Assembly (NCBI GenBank): GCA_033391075.1
Contig: JAWPMV010000004.1
Span: 62,001 to 126,000 of the forward strand
Source of the DNA: Bacteroidia bacterium
GTDB taxonomy: Bacteria; Bacteroidota; Bacteroidia; J057
Direction of reading: 5' to 3'
DNA length: 64,000 nt
Shown here: one piece after another, positions 18,136-25,870 of the stretch
How the letters are laid out: every line of letters starts with the position of its first letter
Position numbering within the stretch: position 1 is the stretch's first letter
The notes under the pieces: model-generated
Told to the model about the DNA's origin: nothing
Database searches by the model: none
Seen by the model: only the letters and a program-made list of their open reading frames with translations
Program-made: the position numbers and the translations under genes

Positions 18136-18771
18136 TCATTGATGGATATGTTGGAGGAAATTGATGGCTTTTGTTTTGATTTTATCATAGGCTTCCAGCT
18201 CAAGATCTTCTTTATTCACCAAAGAGCCGCCTAAACCCAGTGCGACCGCTCCCAGAGAAATCCATTCTTTAGCATTATCTATATTCACTCCTCCAGTTGG
18301 CATAAGCGGGATTTGACTGAGGGGCCCCTTGACTGCTTTGAAGTAGCCAATACCCATAGCATTTGCGGGGAACACTTTGATTACATCTGCACCTGCTTCC
18401 CAGGCCATCAAAATCTCAGTAGGAGTCATGGCGCCCATAAAAACAGGGATTCCATGTTCATGGGCAGTTTCGATGATCTCTTCTTTGAAAATGGGCGTGA
18501 CAATGAATTGTGCACCCGATTTAGCAGCATTGGCAGTATCCTTGCTACTAATTACAGTGCCGGCCCCTATGAGGGTATTTGCTGGAGAGTTTTTTCTCAA
18601 ATGCTTTATATGATCCAAAGCGTTTGCCGAATTAAGGGTAATCTCCAATACCTCAATGCCGGCCTCCATGATCGCCTTAGCCGTAGGTAAAACCTTTTGG
18701 CTTTCTGAGATTCTCAGAATTGCCATAAGTTTATGGGTGAATATTTTATCAAGAATTTCCGTTCTTGTCAT
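18136..18771 (-). CDS. KDPG/KHG-family aldolase (bifunctional 2-keto-3-deoxy sugar-acid aldolase)
   Basis: At 211 aa this is a normal class I KDPG/KDPGal aldolase. The catalytic Glu is in VLEIT (Glu43), the substrate-loop GAGTV is at 69-73, the Schiff-base Lys is in DVIKVFPA (Lys132), and the phosphate-binding PTGGV is close to residue 158. It cleaves 2-keto-3-deoxy-6-phospho-gluconate or -galactonate to pyruvate and glyceraldehyde 3-phosphate. The divergent neighbour 87 nt away is a 2-keto-3-deoxygalactonokinase, which argues for the galactonate (De Ley-Doudoroff) branch. I leave the symbol blank because eda and dgoA cannot be told apart from sequence alone. Confidence 0.9.
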   Translation of the reverse strand: MTRTEILDKIFTHKLMAILRISESQKVLPTAKAIMEAGIEVLEITLNSANALDHIKHLRKNSPANTLIGAGTVISSKDTANAAKSGAQFIVTPIFKEEIIETAHEHGIPVFMGAMTPTEILMAWEAGADVIKVFPANAMGIGYFKAVKGPLSQIPLMPTGGVNIDNAKEWISLGAVALGLGGSLVNKEDLELEAYDKIKTKAINFLQHIHQ

Positions 18772-18837
18772 AAAAGAATAATTTCACTTTGCCTTTTTCT
18801 GTATTTATTGAGCTAAAATTTGGGAATCATTCTCCCA

Positions 18838-18854
18838 GATCAAAATTATTGATC
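18838..18854. promoter_or_regulatory. Palindromic operator candidate between aldolase and kinase genes
   Basis: GATCAAaattaTTGATC is a perfect 6-5-6 inverted repeat ending 4 nt before the kinase start codon. A second, weaker inverted repeat, TGGGAatcattcTCCCA, lies just upstream (about 18822-18838). Either could bind a regulator shared by the divergent genes. No regulator gene is adjacent. Confidence 0.4.
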
Positions 18855-18858
18855 GTAA

Positions 18859-19824
18859 ATGTATCAGTATAATGTGCTTATGAGTTGCGACTGGGGTACT
18901 TCTTCCTTTCGCCTACGCCTTGTCGAGACAGAAACAGCTGAAATCCTGTACGAAATCCATTCTAATGAGGGGATTAAGAGCAGTTTTGCCAAATTCTCAT
19001 CTGAAATCGGAAAGTACGATGAGATCGAAAAGATGTATAAACGCTTTCTGATGGATAAAATCAGGCTTTTGGAGCGAAAATCCGGAGCTACCCTGATGCA
19101 TGTCCCAATTATTTTCTCTGGTATGGCCAGTTCGTCCATAGGCATACGCGAACTTCCCTATGGAGAACTTCCTTTTCGATTTGATCGGGTGAGCTTACCC
19201 TATGAATGGATGCAGGCTGAAGAATTTTTCCCCTATAATATTTTGTTAATATCTGGCTTGAAAAAAGAAGGGGATGTCATGCGAGGAGAGGAAACACAAC
19301 TCATCGGCCTTTCAAAAGTCAGAGATATCAATAATAGCCTTATCCTGATGCCTGGAACCCATTCCAAGCATATGTTAATCGGCACAAATGAACTGCTGGA
19401 TTTCAAAACTTATATGACCGGTGAGTTTTTCGAACTTATCAGTAGGCATTCTATTCTGAGCCACTCGATCGAACTTCCGGAGGATCATCATGATTACCTG
19501 GCTTTTAGACATGGAGTAAAAGAAGGGGCTGAAGGAAATCTACTGAATCGTTTGTTCCGTGTACGGACCAATAGCTTATTTGAAAAATTAAATAAGAAAG
19601 CAAATTACTATTATTTGAGTGGACTGATTATTGGCTCCGAACTAAAAGAAGTCGAGGCTTTGCGGCCAGAACGAATCTTTTTGTGTGGAGAGGGAGTGAT
19701 TAAAAAATTATATAAAGAGGCCCTTTCCAAGCTGGGATATGCCGATCAGCTAGAGATCGTAGATGGAGATGGATTGAACCTTAGTGTTCAGGGGCACTTG
19801 CAAATTTTGTATCACTTGCAATGA
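18859..19824 (+). CDS. dgoK: 2-dehydro-3-deoxygalactonokinase (DgoK family)
   Basis: The 321-aa sugar-acid kinase begins with the ASKHA phosphate-binding motif SCDWGTSSFRLRL (residues 9-21). It also shows the family strings VPIIFSGMASSSIG (about 83-96), ELPYGELPF, MRGEETQLIG (about 141-150), LMPGTHSKHM (about 163-172) and YMTGEFFELISRHS (about 184-197), and a C-terminal LSGLIIGSELKE plus IFLCGEGVI. It phosphorylates 2-keto-3-deoxy-galactonate at C6, making the substrate of the divergent aldolase. The enzymes that would make the substrate (galactose dehydrogenase, galactonate dehydratase) are not in the window. Its 3' end overlaps the opposing kinase gene by 13 nt. Confidence 0.87.
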   Translation: MYQYNVLMSCDWGTSSFRLRLVETETAEILYEIHSNEGIKSSFAKFSSEIGKYDEIEKMYKRFLMDKIRLLERKSGATLMHVPIIFSGMASSSIGIRELPYGELPFRFDRVSLPYEWMQAEEFFPYNILLISGLKKEGDVMRGEETQLIGLSKVRDINNSLILMPGTHSKHMLIGTNELLDFKTYMTGEFFELISRHSILSHSIELPEDHHDYLAFRHGVKEGAEGNLLNRLFRVRTNSLFEKLNKKANYYYLSGLIIGSELKEVEALRPERIFLCGEGVIKKLYKEALSKLGYADQLEIVDGDGLNLSVQGHLQILYHLQ

Positions 19825-22163
19825 TTCATGGGCAGGCATATGGTAAATACAGCTCCTTTGCCTATTTCCCCTTTTGCACTAATATTTCCTTCATGTCGCA
19901 GGAGGATTTGCTGAACATTTGCGAGTCCAACTCCTGAACCTGTATATTTTTGTCCCGTATGGAGGCGCTCAAAGAAGTTGAACAATCTGTCCGCTTCCTT
20001 CATGTCGAATCCTACGCCATTATCCTGAAAATGTACGAAAACTTTATTAGGCTCTTCTTCTGCCCATATCTTGATTATGGGAGGATCAGAATCCTGACTA
20101 TATTTTATGGCGTTTGATATGAGGTTGTCCATCATGCTATACATCATGGATTTGTCTGCATAGACTTTGGGCAGCCGAGAAATTTCCCACTGGATATGGG
20201 GAAAGCTTCTTTTGGGTGCAATGCTTTTTCTGGAATTACGCAAGACTTTGTTGAGATCGACCCATGATCTTTGGAGGCTAACTTTTCGGGTCCATGCATA
20301 TTCGAGTAGATCCCGTGTCATAAGGTCAATTCTTTCTGAAGCAGAAATGATCCCTTGCAGATAGGAAATACCTTCTGTAGATAATTTATCTTTCGCTTCT
20401 TCCATCAACCACTCACTGAAGCCCTCTATATGAGCCAGGGGTGTCCGTAGGTCATGCGTTACGGAATAAATCCATTGTTCAAGTTCGTCTTGGGTTTTGA
20501 TGAGTTCGTTCAACGTATTGATTTCCAGGGTAACGTCTTTTGTTGTTCCCATCAATTTTGTCCCCTGATCCCAATTTGTATAGGTACTGCGCAACCATTT
20601 TGAATGCCCATCAGGTAAATGTATCTGGTAGTCCAAACTTTGGGATTCTTTCAGGTCCTTACTTTTACTGGCGACCGCCTGAATTTTAGCCAAATCATCG
20701 CTAGAAAGCCGCGAAATGATTTGCTGATATAATTCATCTGGATTTTTTGAAAACTCCTCCAACTCATACAGCTTTGGCAAGCCCGGCGAAGGTGTAAGTT
20801 TCTTAGACTCCAGATCAAAAATCCAGGAGGAACTTTTAGAAACCCGTTCTCCCTCTAACATGAGGAGTCTTTGTTGTTCAAAGGCTTTATTTATTCTCTT
20901 GACTTCCTGATCCTTGAATACTTGTTCGCTGATGTTTTCGATGATGGCTATTACCTCAATTTCCTTTTCTCCCGTAAGTAACATCCGAGATATAGTCATC
21001 TTAACATAAATGATCTCTCCATTTTTGTGGATGTATCGTTTAACAAAGTCTGCAGATGTCTTTTCTCCGGAAACTACCTCCTTAAATAAACCCAAATTGC
21101 TATTTACATCATCTTCATGGGTGAATTTTTTGAATGCTTGACCCTGTATTTCAGGAATTTCGTAACCGATTATTTGTGAGTAGGCTGGATTTGTAAACTG
21201 AATGATTCCTTCTGTCGAACACAGGCATATTCCCATAGGGGCATTTTGTGCAAGGGTCTGGAATCTTTTGAGGCTTTGGACTTGCCTGTCTTCATAGATG
21301 GAACGCTCCAACTCAAAGGCGACATGACGGGAAAAATGAATGAGGGTCGTTTCCGGAATCCAGTCCAACTCCATTTCTTCTTCTCCAAACATCACTAAGT
21401 GTCCGATGATCTCTTCTGCTGAATCGAAAAGAGGAAGGCCATAATAGCTATGCAGGATTTTGTCCTGTAGGAAAGTGTCTTTGGGAAAGAGGGTTTGAAT
21501 ATTCCGAGGGAAAAAGACAGGAGCCCTGTGTTCAAAAATGAGTTCACAGGGGGTATCCTCAAGTTTGTAGGAACTTTCTCTGAGGTGATCTTTGGCCCAA
21601 AATGCTTTTGCCAGGATATTCTCTTCTTCTCGCTGGTATTCTCCGATGATCACATAGGGAATGGGTAAAGCCTCTGCTATACCTTTTGCCAGCCTTTCAA
21701 AGATATTTCCGCTGAACTCTTCTTTCTGGGTGATGTTCAACAGATTGAGAAATTGATGGAGGAGATCATTCTCGGATACACTACTCAAGGCGAGGATTGC
21801 GGCACTGTCAGACTGCTTATCTTCCCGTAAATCTTTAATAAGACTGAATTTAACCCGAACTCTTTTTCCATCTTTCTTCATGAGATCCCATTGAAAGATC
21901 TGTTTTTCCAGGAGTCCGGCAGCCTGTTGATCTAACCATTGATGAAGTTGAAATTCTTTTCCTGGCGGGATAAAATAAGAAAGATTGAGGCCCAACAATT
22001 CCTCAGGCTCAAAATTCAAAATGTCGCAAAAATCAGGATTTAGATCACGAATAACTCCTTTCCTGTCGAGTTCCACAATTCCATAAAGATTGCGGTCCAA
22101 AAATCTTGTGGATTGATTCTTTCCTCTTATCTCCCCTGCATATGTGATCACATGGTTGTCCAT
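19812..22163 (-). CDS. Multi-PAS/GAF sensor histidine kinase (orphan)
   Basis: The 783-aa protein has no signal peptide or TM helix and should be cytosolic. In order: a PAS domain (about 22-130, GIVELDRKGVIRDLNPDF then LLGLNLSYFIPP), a GAF-like domain (about 140-290), a second PAS (about 300-420, APMGICLCSTEGIIQFTNPA and YIHKNGEIIYVKM), a third PAS with PAC (about 435-560, LDYQIHLPDGHSKWL), then a HisKA dimerisation domain with the phospho-acceptor His in YSVTHDLRTPLAHIEGF (about 570-640). The HATPase domain ends the protein with NLISNAIKYS, DNGVGFDMKEADRLF, and GSGVGLANVQQIL. No response regulator adjoins it. This is a phytochrome-like or redox-like soluble sensor architecture, but no chromophore-binding Cys motif is evident. 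Confidence 0.9.
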   Translation of the reverse strand: MDNHVITYAGEIRGKNQSTRFLDRNLYGIVELDRKGVIRDLNPDFCDILNFEPEELLGLNLSYFIPPGKEFQLHQWLDQQAAGLLEKQIFQWDLMKKDGKRVRVKFSLIKDLREDKQSDSAAILALSSVSENDLLHQFLNLLNITQKEEFSGNIFERLAKGIAEALPIPYVIIGEYQREEENILAKAFWAKDHLRESSYKLEDTPCELIFEHRAPVFFPRNIQTLFPKDTFLQDKILHSYYGLPLFDSAEEIIGHLVMFGEEEMELDWIPETTLIHFSRHVAFELERSIYEDRQVQSLKRFQTLAQNAPMGICLCSTEGIIQFTNPAYSQIIGYEIPEIQGQAFKKFTHEDDVNSNLGLFKEVVSGEKTSADFVKRYIHKNGEIIYVKMTISRMLLTGEKEIEVIAIIENISEQVFKDQEVKRINKAFEQQRLLMLEGERVSKSSSWIFDLESKKLTPSPGLPKLYELEEFSKNPDELYQQIISRLSSDDLAKIQAVASKSKDLKESQSLDYQIHLPDGHSKWLRSTYTNWDQGTKLMGTTKDVTLEINTLNELIKTQDELEQWIYSVTHDLRTPLAHIEGFSEWLMEEAKDKLSTEGISYLQGIISASERIDLMTRDLLEYAWTRKVSLQRSWVDLNKVLRNSRKSIAPKRSFPHIQWEISRLPKVYADKSMMYSMMDNLISNAIKYSQDSDPPIIKIWAEEEPNKVFVHFQDNGVGFDMKEADRLFNFFERLHTGQKYTGSGVGLANVQQILLRHEGNISAKGEIGKGAVFTICLPMNHCK

Positions 22164-22493
22164 CTTCTATGGCTAATTTGGCCAAAAGCAAGTTGGGAAA
22201 ATCGGCGCAGGAATCGCAGGATATTTTCAGGGATAACTAACGCAGAAAAATCTTGCTCTGGAAGTTGGTGAAATTTGGTGAACTGTTTAAAACAAGCCTT
22301 AGTTTGGATTATTGGCTCAAATTAAATCCCTGATAAAGAGAAAATTAAGTTGGTTTTGAGAATTTTTTACAAGGGAGTGATGACAAGAAGCAAGGACTTT
22401 CGATGTTTTAGTAAGTCCCGGGTATACATCTTGATTGACATGGAGAATGGATGAAATCTAACAATGCTATTGCAGCCTTAGTGAAACCCCCTT
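22164..22493. other. Divergent spacer, no gene
   Basis: This 330-nt AT-rich stretch lies between the multi-PAS kinase and the small basic secreted protein. The only structure noted is a pair of TTGGTGAA copies at 22265 and 22275, one helical turn apart. No RNA gene or coding frame is supported. Confidence 0.4.
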
Positions 22494-22763
22494 ATGAAAT
22501 ACATGCTTCTATGCTTTCTTCTACTTGTTTGTCAGGCTCCTCTTCGTGGCCAGGGCAACCAGCACAAGTTTGAAAAGCAATGCCTTCTCTCCCAGGATCC
22601 AGTTAAAGGGAAAAAGAGTAAACCAGCAGCCAAGACTTGTAAGCCTGTCAAGCCTTTAGCAAAAAACAAATCCAAAACTTCCAGAAAGACTAGCCGCAAA
22701 AGAGGAAATATGGGGAATAGTGGTGGAAGGGGTAATATGTACTTTGCCAGAAATAATCCTTAA
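22494..22763 (+). CDS. Small, very basic secreted protein
   Basis: The 89-aa product has a clean signal peptide (MKYMLLCFLLLVCQAPLRGQ). The mature part of about 70 residues is extremely rich in Lys, Arg and Ser (GKKSKPAAKTCKPVKP, KTSRKTSRKRGN) and ends in a Gly/Asn-rich tail (MGNSGGRGNMYFARNNP). It has two cysteines in the mature chain. No family is recognised. The charge would allow binding to nucleic acid, polyanionic glycans or the membrane, but nothing proves it. Its stop codon overlaps the stop of the opposing TPR-kinase gene. Confidence 0.55.
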   Translation: MKYMLLCFLLLVCQAPLRGQGNQHKFEKQCLLSQDPVKGKKSKPAAKTCKPVKPLAKNKSKTSRKTSRKRGNMGNSGGRGNMYFARNNP

Positions 22764-24586
22764 TCAATACGAGGAATCTCCATAAAGAATTTTGTACCCT
22801 TGCCAGGAGCGCTTTCTATGTTCCACTTCCCTTCGATATTTTCCAGGCGTGAAGTGATGTTTCGGATTCCATAGCCATTGGTCATTTGGTCTATATCAAA
22901 CCCTTTCCCATCATCGCTAACGGTAATGAGAATATGTTGTGCCTCTTCCGAAATACTGATCCATCCATGATCTGCATCCGCATGCTTAAGGATGTTGTTG
23001 ATCATTTCGAAAATAATATTGTAAATGGGGTAGGTGAGTGAACCAAAATCAAAATCAGGTCCCGTATTAACAACCAATTGAAATTTGACCTTATTATTTT
23101 GCTTTAGCTGCGTCAAAAGACTTTCCAAAGCCGAGATGAGTCCGAGGGTTTCTACCTTCTCAGGCATAAGGTTGTGAGAAATGAGACGTACATCCCCGTA
23201 GACATCATTGACCAGCTCAAGGGTTTTATTCAAAATCCTCTGCGCTTTTTCATCAACAGAAGGATTGATAGCTTCCAGTTGCCAGCGAATCGCAGCAATT
23301 TTGGTATTGAGATTGTCGTGAAGCTCTACAGCCATTCGCTTCCGTTCGAGATTCTGACCTCTTAATTGAGCCAGCAGGATTTCCTGGTTCTTTTTCTTAA
23401 GCTCTTTATTCTTTTTCCGCAGACTAAAATTCAGCCAACTGATAAATCCAATCAAAATACCTCCGATGATGGCCAGCCACATGAGGTAGTCGCGGCTTTG
23501 TTGTAGATTCTTATTTTGCAGGCGGTAAATTTCTTCTTCCTTTTCTTTACTCTCATACTTTGCCTCAAGTTCTGCAAAACGCGCTGTAGCCTCCTCTTTT
23601 TTCATGCTGTCCTGAGCCGCAATGTATTTTTCATAATAATGCAGCGCCTCTTCATATTTACCTAAAGATTTATAGGTCGAATAGAGATGATTGTCGGCCC
23701 TTGCGATGAATTCTATCCAGCCAGCTGCTTCTACATATTCATAGGCCTTTAATTTAAGTTCCAGGGCTTCCTCAAAATTCCCTCCATCTTCATACACTTC
23801 GGCTTTGTCAACGTAGAGCGCATAGATCACTCCATAGTTTTGCCATTTTTCTGCTTCCTCCAGAGATTTTTTAAAATAGCTTTCAGATTCTTTTAGCCTG
23901 CCCAATCTTCGGTACACATTGGCCAGTCCCAGATAATTATCAGCTTTGAAATAACCTTGCCAGCCCCATTCTTCCAGCACCTGATCTGTGAGTTGATAAT
24001 AATAGAGGGCGGAGTCAAATTTTTCCTGACGAAAGGCACTATAGTAATAGTAGTCTCCAAAAAAATTGAGGGTCAGGATCTGGTTTTTTCTATGGTCTGC
24101 CAGTTTTGCATACTTATAGCCTTCTTTCAAGCTTTTGAAAGCCTGTTCATGCAGTTGAGTATTGAGGAGGATAAAGCCGGAACCAATCAGGGCCGTAGAT
24201 AAATCCTGGTAGTCGGGCCCGCTTTCTCTCAGGATTTCTATGGCTGAATTATAGTATTGCAAGCCTTGATCCATATCGCCATCCAGTTCGAAGAAGCGAG
24301 CTTGTACCCTTTGTAGAATGCCCTGAGCTTTGGGCCAGTCAGAAGCCTTACACAAAGTTGTCAGGCTATCAATCAATGCTTCGAGATTATTCTCTCGATC
24401 ATTGATTTTATAGATAGCATAAGCCGCATAATTTCTGATGGAAACACTGTCTCGCTCCTGAGGATCTGCTATCTGGAGTTCTGCCTGAAATTTGCGGAAC
24501 AGAGAATCTGCATTTTGCCCCTTTAGTTGGAGGCTGCCAGTGATTCCCAGAAGGATAATCAACAAATATGCTTTTCTAATACTCAA
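22760..24586 (-). CDS. TPR-sensor histidine kinase (HisKA_3, NarX/LiaS type)
   Basis: The 608-aa kinase starts with a signal peptide (MSIRKAYLLIILLGITGSLQLKG) and a periplasmic stack of TPR repeats (about 60-345), such as YQDLSTALIGSGFILLNTQ, ADNYLGLANVYRRLG and EALELKLKAYEYV. A coiled-coil (EATARFAELEAKYESKEKEEE) leads to one TM helix (about 368-390, YLMWLAIIGGILIGFISWL). The HisKA_3 dimerisation domain carries the phospho-acceptor in RMAVELHDNLNTKIAA, and the HATPase has NNILKHADA, SDDGKGFDI and GYGIRNITSR. Its partner is the NarL-type regulator directly upstream, overlapped by 4 nt. It is the last gene of the six-gene operon that begins with the FHA-protease at 30283. Confidence 0.9.
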   Translation of the reverse strand: MSIRKAYLLIILLGITGSLQLKGQNADSLFRKFQAELQIADPQERDSVSIRNYAAYAIYKINDRENNLEALIDSLTTLCKASDWPKAQGILQRVQARFFELDGDMDQGLQYYNSAIEILRESGPDYQDLSTALIGSGFILLNTQLHEQAFKSLKEGYKYAKLADHRKNQILTLNFFGDYYYYSAFRQEKFDSALYYYQLTDQVLEEWGWQGYFKADNYLGLANVYRRLGRLKESESYFKKSLEEAEKWQNYGVIYALYVDKAEVYEDGGNFEEALELKLKAYEYVEAAGWIEFIARADNHLYSTYKSLGKYEEALHYYEKYIAAQDSMKKEEATARFAELEAKYESKEKEEEIYRLQNKNLQQSRDYLMWLAIIGGILIGFISWLNFSLRKKNKELKKKNQEILLAQLRGQNLERKRMAVELHDNLNTKIAAIRWQLEAINPSVDEKAQRILNKTLELVNDVYGDVRLISHNLMPEKVETLGLISALESLLTQLKQNNKVKFQLVVNTGPDFDFGSLTYPIYNIIFEMINNILKHADADHGWISISEEAQHILITVSDDGKGFDIDQMTNGYGIRNITSRLENIEGKWNIESAPGKGTKFFMEIPRID

Positions 24587-25221
24587 ACCAGCTTGTATTT
24601 CAGCGCAAATTTAACGAGGCCGATGGAATTCCTTACATCCAGCTTTTTGAAAATATTATGTCGATGGGTTTCAACCGTCCCCAAACTGATAAATAGCTTT
24701 TCTGCAATCTCAGAAGAAGAATGCTCCTGAACAATCAATTTGATGATTTCAATCTCTCGCTTTGTCAGATGTTTGAGTTTATCTGCCTGATCCGCATCGG
24801 GATTTGCTGTAAGCAGAGATTTCATGACTTCCTGACTGAAATGCAACTGTCCCGCTGCTACTGTTCTTATTGCTTCTTCCAGCTCTTTTCGGTCTGCTTT
24901 CTTCATAACATAACCCGAAATCCCTGCTTTGAAGGCATCCTGAATCCGGTCGCCCTGGTCGTTTACAGTTAGCATCAGGATTTTCATATCCGGAAACTTC
25001 TCTTTCACCTGAAAACTCAATTCAATCCCACTGATATAGGGCATCGTCAGGTCTGTTATCAAAACGTCCACCTCCAGTAGTTCAAGCGCTTCCAGAACCT
25101 TTCGGCTGTCATTGATTGTTTTGATAACCTCTATTCCTTCCATCAGGTCAAAGAGCAATTCCAGGCTATCGAGGATGATCTGGTGATCATCAACCAAAAG
25201 GACTCGAATAGGCTTTGACAT
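24583..25221 (-). CDS. NarL/FixJ-family response regulator
   Basis: The 212-aa protein has a receiver domain (about 1-120) with VLLVDDHQII, the phosphorylated Asp in VDVLITDLTMPYISG, and GYVMKKADRKELEEAI. The C-terminal LuxR-type helix-turn-helix (about 145-208) reads LTKREIEIIKLIVQ, SSSEIAEKLFISLGTVETH and NIFKKLDVRNSIGLVK. It is the cognate regulator of the TPR-kinase encoded next on the same strand, with an ATGA overlap. It lies 11 nt downstream of the outer-membrane barrel gene, so its transcription is probably tied to the Ser/Thr kinase module upstream. Confidence 0.93.
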   Translation of the reverse strand: MSKPIRVLLVDDHQIILDSLELLFDLMEGIEVIKTINDSRKVLEALELLEVDVLITDLTMPYISGIELSFQVKEKFPDMKILMLTVNDQGDRIQDAFKAGISGYVMKKADRKELEEAIRTVAAGQLHFSQEVMKSLLTANPDADQADKLKHLTKREIEIIKLIVQEHSSSEIAEKLFISLGTVETHRHNIFKKLDVRNSIGLVKFALKYKLV

Positions 25222-25232
25222 ATAAAGCGATC

Positions 25233-25865
25233 TTAGTGAAAGAAATAAGTCAAACCAATATGGAGGCTGGTAATGGTAAAGTCAAGCTTTTCGTCCAAAT
25301 TGTTTACCTCTGTACCAGAAAGGGAGGCTGTACTAAAATTGCCAAATGCAATTTTTCCATTGGCATTGATGCTCAGGTTTTCTGTGAAGAAGAAATGAAG
25401 CCCTCCTCCTGCACTGAATCCAACTCCACTGCTTTCCAGACGGAAGACATTTATTCCATCAAAGGTAATCGGATCGATATTGAGGGCATGTACGCTCAAT
25501 GCGACTTCGAGGAAGGGACGTACTCTCCTCAGTGTAGCTCCAAAATTGTAGCGTCCCCCGATTTCCAGATTGCCCAGGAAGTAGCTATCCCAATCAAATT
25601 CCTGACGGAATCCCAGGCTACTAAAAGCGAGCATGAGTTCAATATTCTGATTGATGCCGTAAGCAGCTTTTAAGCCAATCCCGTATCCAGCGGGTTCCAG
25701 GTCGTCCAATTCTCCGAAAAAGACACTTTCTGAGTTCCAGCTTCCATAGACCCCATTGAGATTGAGGGAGAAGCCTTTGGTATTTGAACGGATATCCTGT
25801 GCGGATACTTTCCCCAAAAATAAAAGGAGGACAAAAAGACTGCTTATATATTTCAAGTTTTGCAT
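25233..25865 (-). CDS. Outer-membrane beta-barrel protein (OprF/OmpX-like porin fold)
   Basis: The 210-aa product has a signal peptide (MQNLKYISSLFVLLLFLGKVSAQ) and about eight amphipathic strands, such as KGFSLNLNGVYGSW, YGIGLKAAYGINQNIELML, NLEIGGRYNFGA, FLEVALSVHALN, GVGFSAGGGLHFFF, LSINANGKIAFG and TITSLHIGLTYFFH. The C-terminal aromatic residue fits outer-membrane insertion. This is the 'outer membrane beta-barrel' fold common in Bacteroidota; ligand unknown. It sits 5 nt downstream of the Ser/Thr kinase gene and 11 nt upstream of the response regulator, inside one operon, so it may be a surface component or an output of the signalling module. Confidence 0.75.
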   Translation of the reverse strand: MQNLKYISSLFVLLLFLGKVSAQDIRSNTKGFSLNLNGVYGSWNSESVFFGELDDLEPAGYGIGLKAAYGINQNIELMLAFSSLGFRQEFDWDSYFLGNLEIGGRYNFGATLRRVRPFLEVALSVHALNIDPITFDGINVFRLESSGVGFSAGGGLHFFFTENLSINANGKIAFGNFSTASLSGTEVNNLDEKLDFTITSLHIGLTYFFH

Positions 25866-25870
25866 GATTT

